DNA of 64,000 bases from Lates calcarifer (GCF_001640805.2 NC_066849.1:25728250-25792249), one strand, 5' to 3'; shown: positions 51,530-63,639, counted from the first letter of the stretch. Program-made: numbers and translations. Notes: generated from the letters alone by a model not told the origin.

Positions 51530-51790
51530 CTTATTTATGGGCTGAACCTGGAGCCTGGGATTATGGCAACATTTGACCTCCCACCTTCGACCCACCGAGA
51601 CGACCCTGTACGCCATTAAACTGCCGCTCTTCTGCTATTACCCAACCTGATGACTCACTTAAGGGGGATCCCAGGTAACACGAGAACAAGATGGCAGATC
51701 TACCTGCTATAATGGCAGCTGAGGAAAATGGCTGCCAATTAGATGAGAAGAGAGGCCTTGGCTAACTGAAACTTCTGAGATCGTCAACAG
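51530..51790. promoter_or_regulatory. Candidate conserved non-coding block
   Basis: Unique sequence with GTACGCCATTAAACTGCCGC, CTGCTATTACCCAACCTGAT, AACAAGATGGCAGATC, ATAATGGCAGCTGAGG and AAATGGCTGCCAATTAGATG. AATGGC and TGGCAG recur. No frame is protein-like. Confidence 0.4.
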
Positions 51791-52842
51791 CTCTTAGATG
51801 CCAGCAGAACTATCACTTTACATCTCTGCGGTTTGCCACCCAGTGGCTTATCATGCAACATCTGCAGCTGGAGGAGCATCAGTTAACAGTCATTAAAGCT
51901 TGGTACAGTTAGGACTCCTTTCAGGTTTTGTTTTTGTTTCTATTGGGGAAAACAAAGTAATTTATTGGAGTTTATTTTAAATTTGAAAGAGCAACAAAGA
52001 AAGGGAAAAAAATCTATGGGAAAATCCAATTTTAAAAATGCTGTGTGCAGCACAATCACCCACAAAACATCTACAATATTTTGGTATGAGGAATATGAGG
52101 ATCCTATTACTCATATTCTACTGTTAGGTGTATTCTTGCAGCAGGAAGAACAACGTTTGGGTGTGTGGGGAAATAAAATCCTGCTGAACAATGGTTCAAA
52201 CTGAAGTTTTGACTACTAGTACTACGGAGCAAAACATCTTTATTTAAATAAAGTGAGTACGTTTTTAAGGTATTGTTCAGTAAAAACATTAGAGGGAACA
52301 TGGTTGTTTGCACAGGCTATTGGATATGAGCGTCTGCACACTGACTCCAAACCACAAATTTATGTAAATAGACAACATCTCGATCCCACTTGAATCTTCA
52401 CCAAGTCAAGGGGGGGAAAAAAAAAACAGTAAAAACCAAAAACGAGCCTGAGTTCAGTTAAACTGGATCCCTTACTGAGATACTGAAAGACACTTTCAGC
52501 AAAAGAACAGAGAGGAGAAAAAGTTGAGAAACAAAAAGCCAGCAGAACCTGAGAGAGCAAAGCGAGAGCTGCAGCCAGAACCCCACCTGGCCTTGCAGTG
52601 TTTATTATTACCATTATCCAGTGGTAATGGAGAAAAGTTGAAACAAACACTGGTGCACCTGTTAATTCCACCCCCAGGGGAAACAGGCCCACAAACTCTC
52701 CAGCTATTTCCTGTGGCCTTGGGCAGGGTGCGCGGGATGGGCAAGCAGAACCAGATGATGGGGTGTTTGGAGGTTGCGTTCAGGCCGCAGGGGTACAGGG
52801 TGTAGTGGCCATCAGGGAGGTGGTGTCAGGAGGTAAAGGTCA

Positions 52843-52879
52843 GGGTGGAGGAGGGGGCTGGAGGGGGGGGGGTGCAGGG
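52843..52879 (+). other. Predicted G-quadruplex motif
   Basis: Four G-runs of at least three (52843-52845, 52853-52857, 52863-52872, 52877-52879) are separated by loops of 7, 5 and 4 bases, which meets the standard G3+N1-7 rule. The surrounding 52790-52930 is G-rich on the plus strand. Confidence 0.7.
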
Positions 52880-54966
52880 CCACACCCGGTAGGACAAGAG
52901 GAGGCTGGGGAGGAGGGAAGAGTAGAAGAGGACCCAAGCCCTTCATGTGAATCTGTTCCAGACCTGGAGCTAAATGACAGTATATTGGATCCAGACATGA
53001 GGAGGAGGCTTTGTGTGTGTGAGTCTGTGTGAACACTTTGCTTTAAGGGACTCATTTGGATGTCATGACTGATCTGCACAAGTCTGGGCCCATTGACACT
53101 GCCGGTCAGGGGATAAAATCATACAGTATGTTTGCAATATCTAATGTTTGCAATAGCTGCATGCAGTCTCTTCCAGCTCTATCTGTAGAGTTTCTACATC
53201 TGAGTCTCTTCATCTGTCATCGAATTCAAATTTTCCTCAGTTTCTTTACCTTTTCCACACAAATTACAGCATAAATTAGAAAGACAAACTGCTTTTTGTG
53301 GATGTTCACTGATGGATGTACTGTAACAAAGAGGTTTGTGTTCCCACATGAGCATCAGCCATCTGACTGACAAAACTAAAAAAAACATCTGTGCATATTG
53401 GTGGACGATGTGTCTGATATTTCATGGTTTGAGTAAATTATCAGTAAGGTTTAAATTATATATTAAACTATTTCTGTCCATAATTTGCAAATACAACTGA
53501 GAGTTGCTCAACAACTAACTTTCTGAGTACAAGTATTATTATTACACATGATGCAGGTATCATTACAAGTTCTAACAAACCAGAATCATCCTTTAAAGTC
53601 TCCTCCCTGCATTACTGTATCACCATCTTCATTTACCTTTGGGTCTTCAGGCTTGGAGCAGAGATAAAACCTTCAGCGTACACTGACAAACGCAGAGACT
53701 CTCCCTCGGCCCACCCGCCTGCTTCCCTTCAGTGTGAAAACATGATTCTTTCACCCTCATCATCCTCCACCCCCTTCTGCTCCTTCTCTTCTCTCTTCCC
53801 CCCTGCTGTTCTGAGCTGAGGGGAATTAGAAAGCATAACAGCCGAGAGGTCCTCTCTCATGGAACACCCAGGTCGCTCTCTTCTTCCCTCCCCTTCCCTC
53901 TGCTCCACCTCCTCTGAGCTTCCTGCTCACACAGCAGGCCCTTTCTTCTCCCAGGCCTGTGTTTCAGGAGGAGCCAGTTAGCCAGCGCACCACACACCGG
54001 TGGAACAGGGCCATAAAGAAGGGCTCTGAACTGTGGGGATGGACCGGTCGGTGAAATTGAGCATGGCAACACTAAATCCATCACAGAGCAGAGAAAGGGG
54101 TTGCACATAAATATAGTTGGAGGAAGACAGGGAGAGGGCGGAAAGAGGAAAAAAATAAGGGTGGTGGGAGAAGAAGGTAAAGGCCAGAGAAAAAAAGAGA
54201 AGGACTGAGCTTAGGACTTTGGAGAGTATGACAACAACATCCTTCTCAGTGATGCTCGACTAAAGCCGTATTCACAAACGAACTGAGGACAATGTCTGGA
54301 GAATCAGGTCATGCAGTGCATGTTTGAAAGCAGCATAACATTCTGTTCACACTGTTATTTATTTCAAAGAACCACTGTCCTGGCACTGCAGGGATGATGA
54401 TGCAGATGGCTCATTTAAAATGCAGAGAACCTGGCTTGAGTTTTGCAAGGTGACGTCTTCCACAGGAACAGTGTAAATCTCTCATATCATTTGGACGGAG
54501 GATAAAATGACTGCTATCCAGAGTTTTAAGTTCCTGCCTCAGGTAAATAATGACATTAACTAACGTCCTTTCAGAGGGTAGACAAATCTGTACTTGTACA
54601 TCTGGCTAGCAAAACCCCTTTCAGCATCGCTCTTGCTGTGTCTATATTTTTTCAAAGTGAAAGAAATAATCAGAATTCAAGATTCAAAGTAGTATATTAT
54701 CGTCAGTACACCAAGAATCCCATCCATGTAAAGTTCTACACTGCAGAGCCACTGGAGCACCTTGACAAAAAGGCAAGAATCGGCCTCAGCTCTCGCTTTA
54801 TGTTGAAGGAGGCTCATTAAGTCATTTATCACTTCATCAGTGTGGGAACCGGGGCCACTGTGTGCCACTGGGCTCTGTGACAGAGACTGTCATGGTCTCT
54901 CTGTCTGTCAGTGAGTGTGGGGCCTCGACTCGGTGGAGGAGGGTGCACTGACAGACGGGACGGTGG

Positions 54967-54982
54967 AAAAAAAAAAAAAAAA
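54967..54982. repeat. Poly(A) run
   Basis: About sixteen A residues. No retroposed gene or SINE body is recognised on either side. Confidence 0.9.
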
Positions 54983-56409
54983 CGACAGCCCAAATAGAGT
55001 GTAGCTGAGAGAATGGAGAGACAATAAAAAAGGAGAGCAGGGGCGAAGAAGCGAGGGAGGTCAGAGAGAAAAAGTGGAAGACAAATTGACAAAAGAGAGA
55101 ATGGTATGTTGTTCCATTTTAAGGAGGAGAGCTGGAGATGATTTACAAGAGCTGCGAGAATCCCTCCAAACACAATCTGACCAGACACGGGCACAAATCA
55201 CTCGCTCAGTGGACGGCTGCCATCGCCGCCATGAACTAACCCTCCTTTTTCAGACCTGTGGCATGTGCTGGGGATGATACTTCAAAAGACCAGTTACATT
55301 ACATATTACCAATCCATTATACTTCATCTCTGCCTGGACCTTCCTCCTATTAATCCTCAAACTTGTTAAAAAGGAGTGGATTCAAGAAGACCGCTATCTC
55401 TTCTCTCTCCCACCTGTGTGAGGAATTCCCTCCATGCCCGTATCTCATATAACATGTCGCATTAGATTCCATGTCTCTCCATCCCCTGCTGTGTGTATCT
55501 GTGTGTGTGTTGTGTGGGAATGCAGGCAGGTTAGTTAATGGCCAGAGCAAAGAAACATTACTCTTCAAAGTTGATACCAGCCTCACGACCCTGGCACCAC
55601 CTTCATCGCTATGGAGATTACCCACCCTGATTTATGACCCCGACCCTTGGTCAGAGATCCTGCTGGTAGCATCACTCACACGCCCACCGACAGACACACA
55701 CACCTGTCCCTGACCAGCTGTGAGAAATCACTTTACAAATGGCGTCATTCTCTCTCTCTGGCCTGGATGAGTTTTGGCTGCTTTGTCAAACTCTTCTTTC
55801 AGCTTGGCCCCGTTACAAAGAGCTGCCCGGCAGTGTTGCATGTGCAAGGTTAATGGAACCAGTCAAATCACTTGATACAGGAGACTGACCATGGGAATTT
55901 ATTCTGGCAGCTGATTTCTGTTAGTGAGCGGGTAAGGTATGATAGCTGGAGGATGAATGACTCCTGTTAATTATGACCAGAATTCTTGAACCATGTTGTG
56001 AATACCCGGTGCCAGGACTGCTAGTCCATAGTCTAATACATTACAAACATAAAGACCATAAATTGTGGCCGTTCTTATTAAATTTCAAGCTATGCAATTA
56101 CCGTAAATACCGTAAAGTCTGAAAACAGAGAATAAAACTGAGCCGAGACACATGAAATGTAACAAAAAATAGAAAATTAAAAAAGATCTCAAAGGGATAA
56201 ACAGCTATTTTTGTTTATGGATGGATGGATATTCAGGTCATGGGCCTGACCAGCTAGACTAATATGGCTGATTTTTGTAATTAATAGCCATAAAAGTACT
56301 GAAAATGTTCATTTGAATGCACGTTTTTGTCCTGGACTCAAGCCTTTCCCGTGGACACGTGGAGAGAGAGTCAACTAAACTAACTATTGTCTCTTTAAAA
56401 ATGTGAGTG

Positions 56410-56422
56410 TGACCTTTGACCT
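56410..56422 (-). promoter_or_regulatory. Perfect DR1 nuclear receptor site
   Basis: TGACCT-T-TGACCT, which is AGGTCA-A-AGGTCA on the minus strand, is the textbook HNF4/RXR DR1 sequence. Some dispersed repeats also carry GACCTTTGACC phrases, so repeat origin is possible. Confidence 0.35.
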
Positions 56423-57068
56423 TGGAGTCAGACCAGGGTGGGGTGTCACTGTAACCCTAATGCCCCTGCAGGAGCCAGGATTTCACAGAGGGGATAAAGC
56501 CAGCACATGCAACAACAAATGGCAGACGTCAGCCATGTTCTCTGATATGAAGTCTACACCTCAGACTGGAGGACAGACAGAAGACTCTGCAGCAGTAAAG
56601 AGATAGAGACAGGAGGGTCATGTACCAAATAACCTCCACCAACCTTAAACCCTTTCACAGAGAGTGTAACAGAGAGATGACAGATGGTGGTGTGTGTTAC
56701 ACACACATGCTAACACACATTCTCAGGCGCTCGCAGTCCAAAATGCATCCAGCAGGCATGATTCATGATCTCTGGATCCACAGGGGAGCAACAAACACAC
56801 CGGACACACTTCATACGTGTGTCATGCGTGAGGCAAGCAAACCACAAAGATCCTGTTATGCAAGCCATCTTCACTGTAAATCATAATGTCCATACAGTCA
56901 GTCCTTCACAAATCACAGAAAAAGAGGCACTGCACTGATATTACACTAAAACTCTGCTCAGTAAAATGTCCCTGAATTAGCACTTCATGCATTTATTGAA
57001 CACTTGAAAGCTACAGCAAATACTGGATCTCCACAGACATGTTTGCCTCGATTATCAACTGCTGACAA

Positions 57069-57540
57069 ATGGAAATTGAATGTAAAGTGAAGAGGAAGAA
57101 GGAAGGCAGACACAGTGCATCAACAGGTCCACCGAGACTTGTGGACAAGTCGTGTATGGGGGACAAGAACCAAAAGTCAGTATACAAATGGTGTCATAGA
57201 GCATTTGGAACAGACACCTCAAACTTATTTAAGCACCTGAAAGACAGGCATCCAGATCTTTGCACAGAATTCAGGATGAATGAGTTTCAATTGGCTACTT
57301 TGTAAAACAACATGTCGTCCTACGACAGCTGACATCCGTTGTAGCAATGCCCCACGCACAACAGTCACAAAGGCTGATGTGGTGGATCTCCACTCTTTCC
57401 TCAAGTCAACTTCAGAAGTGTACAGGTGGCATCTTGTCAAAAAAATAGGACAGGAGTGTGCGTCAGCGCCTGACAGGCAGGCAGAGGCATCAAGCATTTG
57501 ACATGACTCATGTGAACAGATGTGCTCTTCACTTGTCAAA
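57069..57540 (+). pseudogene. hAT-type transposon remnant with degenerate BED zinc finger
   Basis: From 57069 an open frame of 78 codons includes VYKWCHRAF then GTDTSNLFKHLKDRHPDLC. This has the layout of the BED zinc finger at the N-terminus of hAT transposases and ZBED proteins (Cys-x2-Cys, TSNL, His-x4-His). The first zinc-binding Cys seems to be replaced by Tyr, and the frame stops at 57303 with only unfamiliar text after it. The catalytic hAT domain and the C-terminal dimerisation domain are missing, so it is an inactive fragment. Terminal inverted repeats were not located, and the 3' boundary is approximate. Confidence 0.6.
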
Positions 57541-58899
57541 GTGATGCGAAGACAGAGTCAAAAACTAAAGAACTGATGAGTTGTGGGTGTAATACTGCAG
57601 CCCTGAATCAGTTATCGATTAGGAAAGAGTCTGCTTAAAAATTATTTGGTGCATTCTCCAACACACCTGTTGACAGTAAAGAGAGCTCATTACATGATTC
57701 AGTTTATTACTGTAAAGGGTACTTATTGTAATCTGTGGGTTCCTCATATCAGGTCAGTCAAATAACAAAATACCGACAATAAACAAGAGTTAACTGTAAC
57801 CTGTACAGTGTCCACATATCATATTCTAAGCTGTGAAACAAACACAGCCAGAGACATTTGTGCGCTCACAGGTAATTGTTGAATGTGTGTCGACATGCTT
57901 TGCTGCAGGCGACTTGTCATCAGTTCTGTCTGTGGCAAAGTGGAGTGTAGCAGAGCAGACAGAGAGGTGCTAATACTCAGACAGACAGACAGACACAAGA
58001 CTCTCAGTTAGAGATGAGCTGCAAACCCGTCACAATTCACTGGTCTGCTTTCAGCACTCTGGATTCTGCCGGAGGCTTCTACATGCCACTCAACACTGCA
58101 CTACAACGCAACACACACACACACTCATACTCAGTGATGGGTACCTCTGTCTCTCCCTTCAGCAGACACATACACCTGTCTTCACTTAACCAGCATGTAC
58201 ACTGATAAAAGACTATTGTAAAAGCTCAGGGTGAAGCAGGCCTGCAGTGTATGTATTTAAGTAGGAGGGGAAAAAGTTTCATACAACACAGTAGAAAAAA
58301 AAGAGTTCATCGCATCCACACTCAACACTCACTCTAACAGCAGATGAATAAAGAAGAGTCACATCTTACCTGATGATGGGAGAGAGACACGGAGCAGACA
58401 GGAGGCCGGAAAAAGAAAGAAAAAAAGAAATTAGCATTTATAAGTTAACTGCAGTGACAAACCAAATATATTCACTGAGGCATGTTTCATTCATCTTACA
58501 TTTTAGAGGAGAAGGGTTTACTGCAAATCTATTGTTTAAGAGGATCCATATCAGAAAAAAAAAATCCTACAAATATCCAATTATGTAAATAATTTATTTT
58601 TTATTTACATTTTTTTAGCCAGTAAAAGATCCCTTAGACATTTCACAAAATACCAATATAATGTAAGAGGAAACAATTTAATTATATTTGAAATAAATTA
58701 GCAGTAGTTTCCCTTTCCATAAACTGCATAGTTAATGGTTATTTATGTTTACCTAGTTAAAACTAATGTAGTCTTATACTGAGGACTGTCTATGACTAAT
58801 ACAAATGCGGTAGACAAAATAATACATGACAGATATTTTTTTTTATTTCATCTGTCATGAATGTAGGACTTGTAGGAATGTTAGGTTGCTGTACTGGAC

Positions 58900-58925
58900 T
58901 ACACTAGTATTGTACACTAGTATTG
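58900..58925. repeat. 13-bp tandem duplication
   Basis: TACACTAGTATTG occurs twice in direct succession. It is a simple local duplication and could vary in copy number. Confidence 0.85.
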
Positions 58926-59329
58926 TGCTGTATACAATACTTGCTTCGGTCCAACTCTCTATACTGAAAAAGGAGCTGAGCAGAGGAACGATAACAGAGA
59001 GTGGGATCGGGATGATGTCACCACGGGTTACAGAGTAAAACGAGATGTCAGACAAAAATAATCAGCTCTAGGTCAACTAGATATTGTTTTGTTTTGTAGT
59101 TTCGTGTGTCGTAACTAAGGAGAGAATCACAGTCGCCACTTCGGTCAACATGATGTCAGTGGTCAAACAGCTCACACGCAGAGAGAATCACACATAGCTT
59201 CACCACAAACATCCACTCTGCTGCTCGCACAACACATCAATAATCACTGTCAGGTCTGTCTCGAGTAGCCTGGTTCCACCTCATTGGCCATGATTAATTG
59301 TCTAACATGTTTTCCCATGATTCTCAGCG

Positions 59330-59575
59330 AGGACGGGCCGAGACTGACTCCAGCTCGGCATTCTGGGAGTGGGCTCTGGCAGCGCTTCTCACCGGAGCCG
59401 TGACCTCTCTCCTTCCCTCCCTCGCCCGCCGCCCGCCCCTTTAACCTTTCCACTCTGCCCTCGGCGGGTCCAGGTTCAGGACGGGACTGGCAGCGGTCGG
59501 GTGAGGAGGAGGAGGAGGAGGACACGGCGGTGAGTTATAGTCCGAGCCGGGACGCGGTCAACGTGCCAGGATTTC
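59330..59575. promoter_or_regulatory. CpG-island-like block inside the gmds intron
   Basis: About 23 CpG occur in roughly 245 bases and the stretch is about two-thirds G+C by my count, far above the flanks. The minus strand carries GC boxes (AAAGGGGCGGGCGGCGGGCG) and the plus strand has a donor-like GTGAGT at 59530-59535. These properties suit an unmethylated regulatory element or an alternative or antisense promoter. The minus-strand frame (SSSSSS, then basic, Gly-rich) is not gmds and shows no domain. Confidence 0.45.
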
Positions 59576-59780
59576 TCATGCAGACTGAGAGGCATGGCAA
59601 TTACAATTATAGCCAATAATTGAAGCATAATGAAGATGGATGGGGTCAACAGAGAATGCAGCGGGGTCGCATCACGGGCTAATTCACGGCGTATATCTCT
59701 AATAGCCTGGGTACAGCAGGTGAACAGGGCTAACCAGTGGACTCTTATTACTCCACCCATGGTGGTAATCATGCAAACAA
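59575..59780. promoter_or_regulatory. Candidate conserved non-coding block beside the CpG-rich block
   Basis: Sequence turns abruptly from GC-rich to TTACAATTATAGCCAATAAT and TGAAGCATAATGAAGATGG, then CGCATCACGGGCTAATTCAC. Dense TAAT/ATTA and a CCAAT box are present. A homeodomain-responsive element is plausible; conservation is untested. Confidence 0.45.
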
Positions 59781-60659
59781 ACAGCATCTTTTATTGGTGC
59801 AGCATAAAAAACTTGACTAAAATAGTAAAAACTGGCTAGATTCAGAAATGTTACACACACAGGAAAAGAAAATGAGTCAGTTATGTAACATTTCCAGGCA
59901 AAAATCACACCTCAGATCCTTTCTGGAGTATCCAATCTCTCTTAATTGCCTCTACACTGTTCTCTATATGACTTTTACACTGTCCAGGTGCATATACACT
60001 AATCCACCTGCTGATTTATGTGCACTCTCATGCATCACCTCCATTAGTGTGGCAGCAGAGTTGAACTGGATATAGTTTCAGTGTGAAAGCACAGCCCAGC
60101 TCTGTCTAAAAACAGTTACAAAGCTGAGTTTGTGAGAAAAATATCAATGTACTGCTTTTGTTTGACCACCACAGAATGAATGTTAAAGTGAATAAATCCC
60201 TATTTATGCTTATAAATCAACCAACTACCAATCTATGATTTCTTGCATTGTGACTGCATGAAATATAATACGAAAATTTAAAAATATAATTGCCCTTTTT
60301 GTATGATTTTTCAGCAGGAGGTTTTCATGAAGTTTGGTGTTAGTATTTTTAATAACAGTTTACTTCTACCTACAACCTAGAATATTTCAGTATCTACTGA
60401 GAACTGAGTGTTGGTAAATTCAAGGGATTGGGATGGCCTGTACTTTTTTATGCCCTACTTACTGGTAGTAAGGATGTTGTACTACCTAAAAAAATGACAC
60501 CAATGCTTGTGGCGAACTGTGGGTCAAGCTGCAAAAACAGCACCAAAATCCCCCTCATGCTTGGAAAAAGGATCTCATAAGCAGCGGTTGTGAAAATAGA
60601 CAAGAGCAAGACGCGGATAACATGTTAATAAGTTCTAGTCTGTTCACAGAGTGCCGTAT

Positions 60660-60850
60660 GAAACACAATAGGTCAGGTTTTTGTCCATAATCTGCGCTCA
60701 ATCGGCCATAATCTCTTTATAACTCGGAGTAATGCCCAGTAATATGAACAAGGAATGAGTCTTGGAGCCTCTCCTCCGTGGGTAAATATACAACAACCTG
60801 GGAGCCGCGGCTCTCGTATCTGACCCATCTGAACACACTAACAGTCTAAC
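60660..60850. promoter_or_regulatory. Candidate conserved non-coding block
   Basis: CATAATCTGCGCTCAATCGG and CCATAATCTCTTTATAACTC are followed by GGGAGCCGCGGCTCTCGTAT. CATAATCT is repeated within 30 bases and GAGCCGCGGCTC is a perfect palindrome. The sequence is unique, with no coding character. Confidence 0.4.
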
Positions 60851-61255
60851 ACAGGACCATCTGTGGATCTTTGGAAGGACATTGATGCCTTATTGGCTTC
60901 CTGTGAGTGTGTGTGTTAGCTACAGTAAGCCTCCACCGTGCCCTGCCCAGAAGAAAGAGGGGAGAGTGGGTAGACTGGGGATTCAACAGCATCAATAGGA
61001 TCCTGAACCCAGTGGTGGTCTGACAACAAGCTCATTATACAAGATTACATACACTTACTGCTTCCTAATAACTATTCTTCAATTAATTTTAGATAAAATG
61101 TTCTAAAATTTGTGTAAACAAGGTGCACCACATGGACACACTGTGCGAACTGGACCTGAACCCAGCTCAGTGTCAGTGTTTAAACTAAACGTTCCAAGTT
61201 AATGCGAACAAATATCCACTGAGCTGCTCAGAGGTTTCCTCATATCCTGCCCTAG

Positions 61256-61257
<2 letters not shown>

Positions 61258-61313
<56 letters not shown>
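61258..61313. repeat. (CA)28 microsatellite
   Basis: About 56 uninterrupted CA bases. Confidence 0.98.
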
Positions 61314-61317
<4 letters not shown>

Positions 61318-61429
61318 ATATTCTCCACCCCAAAATGGGCCCCCCTGGCTACTGTAGCAGTGTTAAACCATTCCCGTAGAAGTCGTGAGAGCCCGTCAGA
61401 TCCCTCCAACAATGCCCTTTGTTTCTGTG

Positions 61430-61760
61430 TCCAGGCTGTATTTTTAAAAATGGCGTCTGGGCTCGTTTGTCAAATTTTGTATTTCTGTCAGCTCTAAAAC
61501 TCCCCAGCTTTCCCCTGCTTGCTCAGACTCTGGGCGTACTTCACTGTGACTTTGCCAAAGCTTGTACAACTGCTTGGTAAAATAGTCCAAAATGCAGTCT
61601 GAATAGCTCGCCAGTGCGTTTTGGCACAAGCTGCCAGCATGTTTCTCCGACAGTGACCCACTGTGTTTAATATGGCGCTGCCTGCCAAGGGTCACTTTCC
61701 ATTTGGCTTCAGCGCGCTGAGACTCAAACCGAGGAAGACGTGGAGAGAGTGAGAGAGAGA
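61430..61760. promoter_or_regulatory. Candidate conserved non-coding block
   Basis: Long unique stretch with AAAATGGCGTCTGGG, AACTGCTTGGTAAAATAGTC, GCCAGTGCGTTTTGGCACAA, TTTAATATGGCGCTGCCTGC and TTCAGCGCGCTGAGAC. Two ATGGCG sites resemble YY1 cores. The minus-strand frames across it have no domain resemblance and are taken as incidental. Confidence 0.45.
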
Positions 61761-63446
61761 AGACGCAGACAGACAGAGCAGTCGAACCGGCATCTGCTGC
61801 TGTTTAAGCAGGAAACACCCTTCCTCTGTGACAAATAGACGAACACGCCCACCTCACACTTTTCCCCTAATCAATAATTCAACAGTGACCTCATATGAAT
61901 ATAAACAAGCTTTGAAAATTTAATAAGCACAACTTTGTCTAGCACAGCCAAACAGATGTCATGTGTCTGCAGTCTGTACTCAAAATATTCAAATCCTATT
62001 ATACATTTTGTGCCGTTAATTCAAGCTTTGTCTGTGAAGATGTGGGAATGTAACACCCCGTGGTGTCAGCAGCCTGACACTGACTGCTCTAACTGTTTAC
62101 AAAAGCTAATTCTCATGTCAAACTGAGCTCTTTCTCACAGCTCCTGTCTGCTTGTTCGCCTGGAAGACCTAATGCTACTCTGCCGCTTTCTGTCTCCGTC
62201 TACATCTGTCTTCCACTGGCAGTGATGGCTGCTTGGAGCGCAGCAGGAGGTCAATAACAACTTGTCCTCCAAGGCCTGATTTCGATCTGCTCCAGTACGG
62301 GACTGACGTCTGAGAACGAAAAACAGGGAGGAGACAGAAAACGGTCTGTGGTCTGAGAATGTGAGGACACACGACGAGGAACGTCAGAAGAGAACGGTGG
62401 CCTGGAAACTGCTCATTTTGGGTTTTCGAGGAGAGTGAGACAATACCGACTAAAGTTGAGAGAGAGACTTATACACAGACAGGAAGAGAGAGAGACTGAC
62501 AGCAGAGTGGACAGTGATAAATAGCTTTCCATACAGGGGCCATCCATTTTCCAGAGGCTATAAATAGACAAGGCAACAAATTTGAATTTAAATTTGATGT
62601 GCTTTCCCTAAAACTTAACACTACATTAAAGGATGATTCCAGCTTATTACAATTTAGATCCTGTCCTCTAGTTTTGGCAGTTTTTATAAACATAAGAGTG
62701 AAACTAGATTATGTAAACCACTCATAAAGTCAAAGTGAGCACGCCCAAAATGAAGATTATAATCCTTCACTGTGTGTGCAGACAGTTACAGGAAGTACAG
62801 CAGGTCAGAGTTGATGCTAGAGGTCAGTCTGTGGTCTGATGGATGAAACTAAGCACAGATGAAGGCTGTGTGATGCAGCTGAGAGCTCTGGAAAAAAGTG
62901 TTTTGGTAAAGGTGAAGATCTGAGGACTGAAATGTCATTAAGAAAAAGTGAATACAATGATATTTTTGTTTCTATTTTAGCAATTCAGAATTATTCCGAG
63001 CTACAACTTGCTGTGGAATAACAGAAAACCCTTCACTACTTCACAACCCCACCTTTGTTTCCAACTGACTCAGACTAAATGAAGGCAGACCCCCAGCAGC
63101 AGCACCACCCAACCTATGTTACGTCTGTTGCCAACTGGAGATATAAGGGGCAAAAACTACAGAGTCTGAGGATGAGAAAGTGTATGTTTAAGTGTGTGTG
63201 TCTGGGATATGAATAATGCATGAGTGGCAGGTCTGATTGATGTGGGGTATAGGGTTTCCAGCCAGGCAGTGGAGGGGCTGTGTGTCCGTGCCCAAACCCC
63301 AACACACTGCACTGCCGACTTCAAAGGGTGTGGTCTGGACTCGTTCATATACAAACACAAAATCTCTCTCTCTCTCATATACACATACACGCAAACACAC
63401 ACTCAGATGCACAAACTCACTTACTCATTCAGCCACTCTCTGCTTT

Positions 63447-63448
<2 letters not shown>

Positions 63449-63484
<36 letters not shown>
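63449..63484. repeat. (AC)18 microsatellite
   Basis: A pure AC array; the His/Thr-rich open frames in this area are produced by it and by nearby imperfect CA stretches (63360-63560). Confidence 0.97.
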
Positions 63485-63487
<3 letters not shown>

Positions 63488-63639
63488 CAACAACTTGCAT
63501 AGATGAAGAAACACATTTGCACACTCTCTTTCCACACAAATGTGTACACACATACACACACAGTCTGGACTTCCTGTGCTCCCAAACAGGAACACACAGG
63601 GTGCTGTGTGCTGGACGGTGGGTCTGGGACTAGGGCGGA

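Noticed and set aside
59250..59525. Minus-strand frame starting with a Ser run over the CpG-rich block
   Set aside because: The Ser run comes from GGA repeats, the rest is composition-driven, and it does not resemble the gmds N-terminus.
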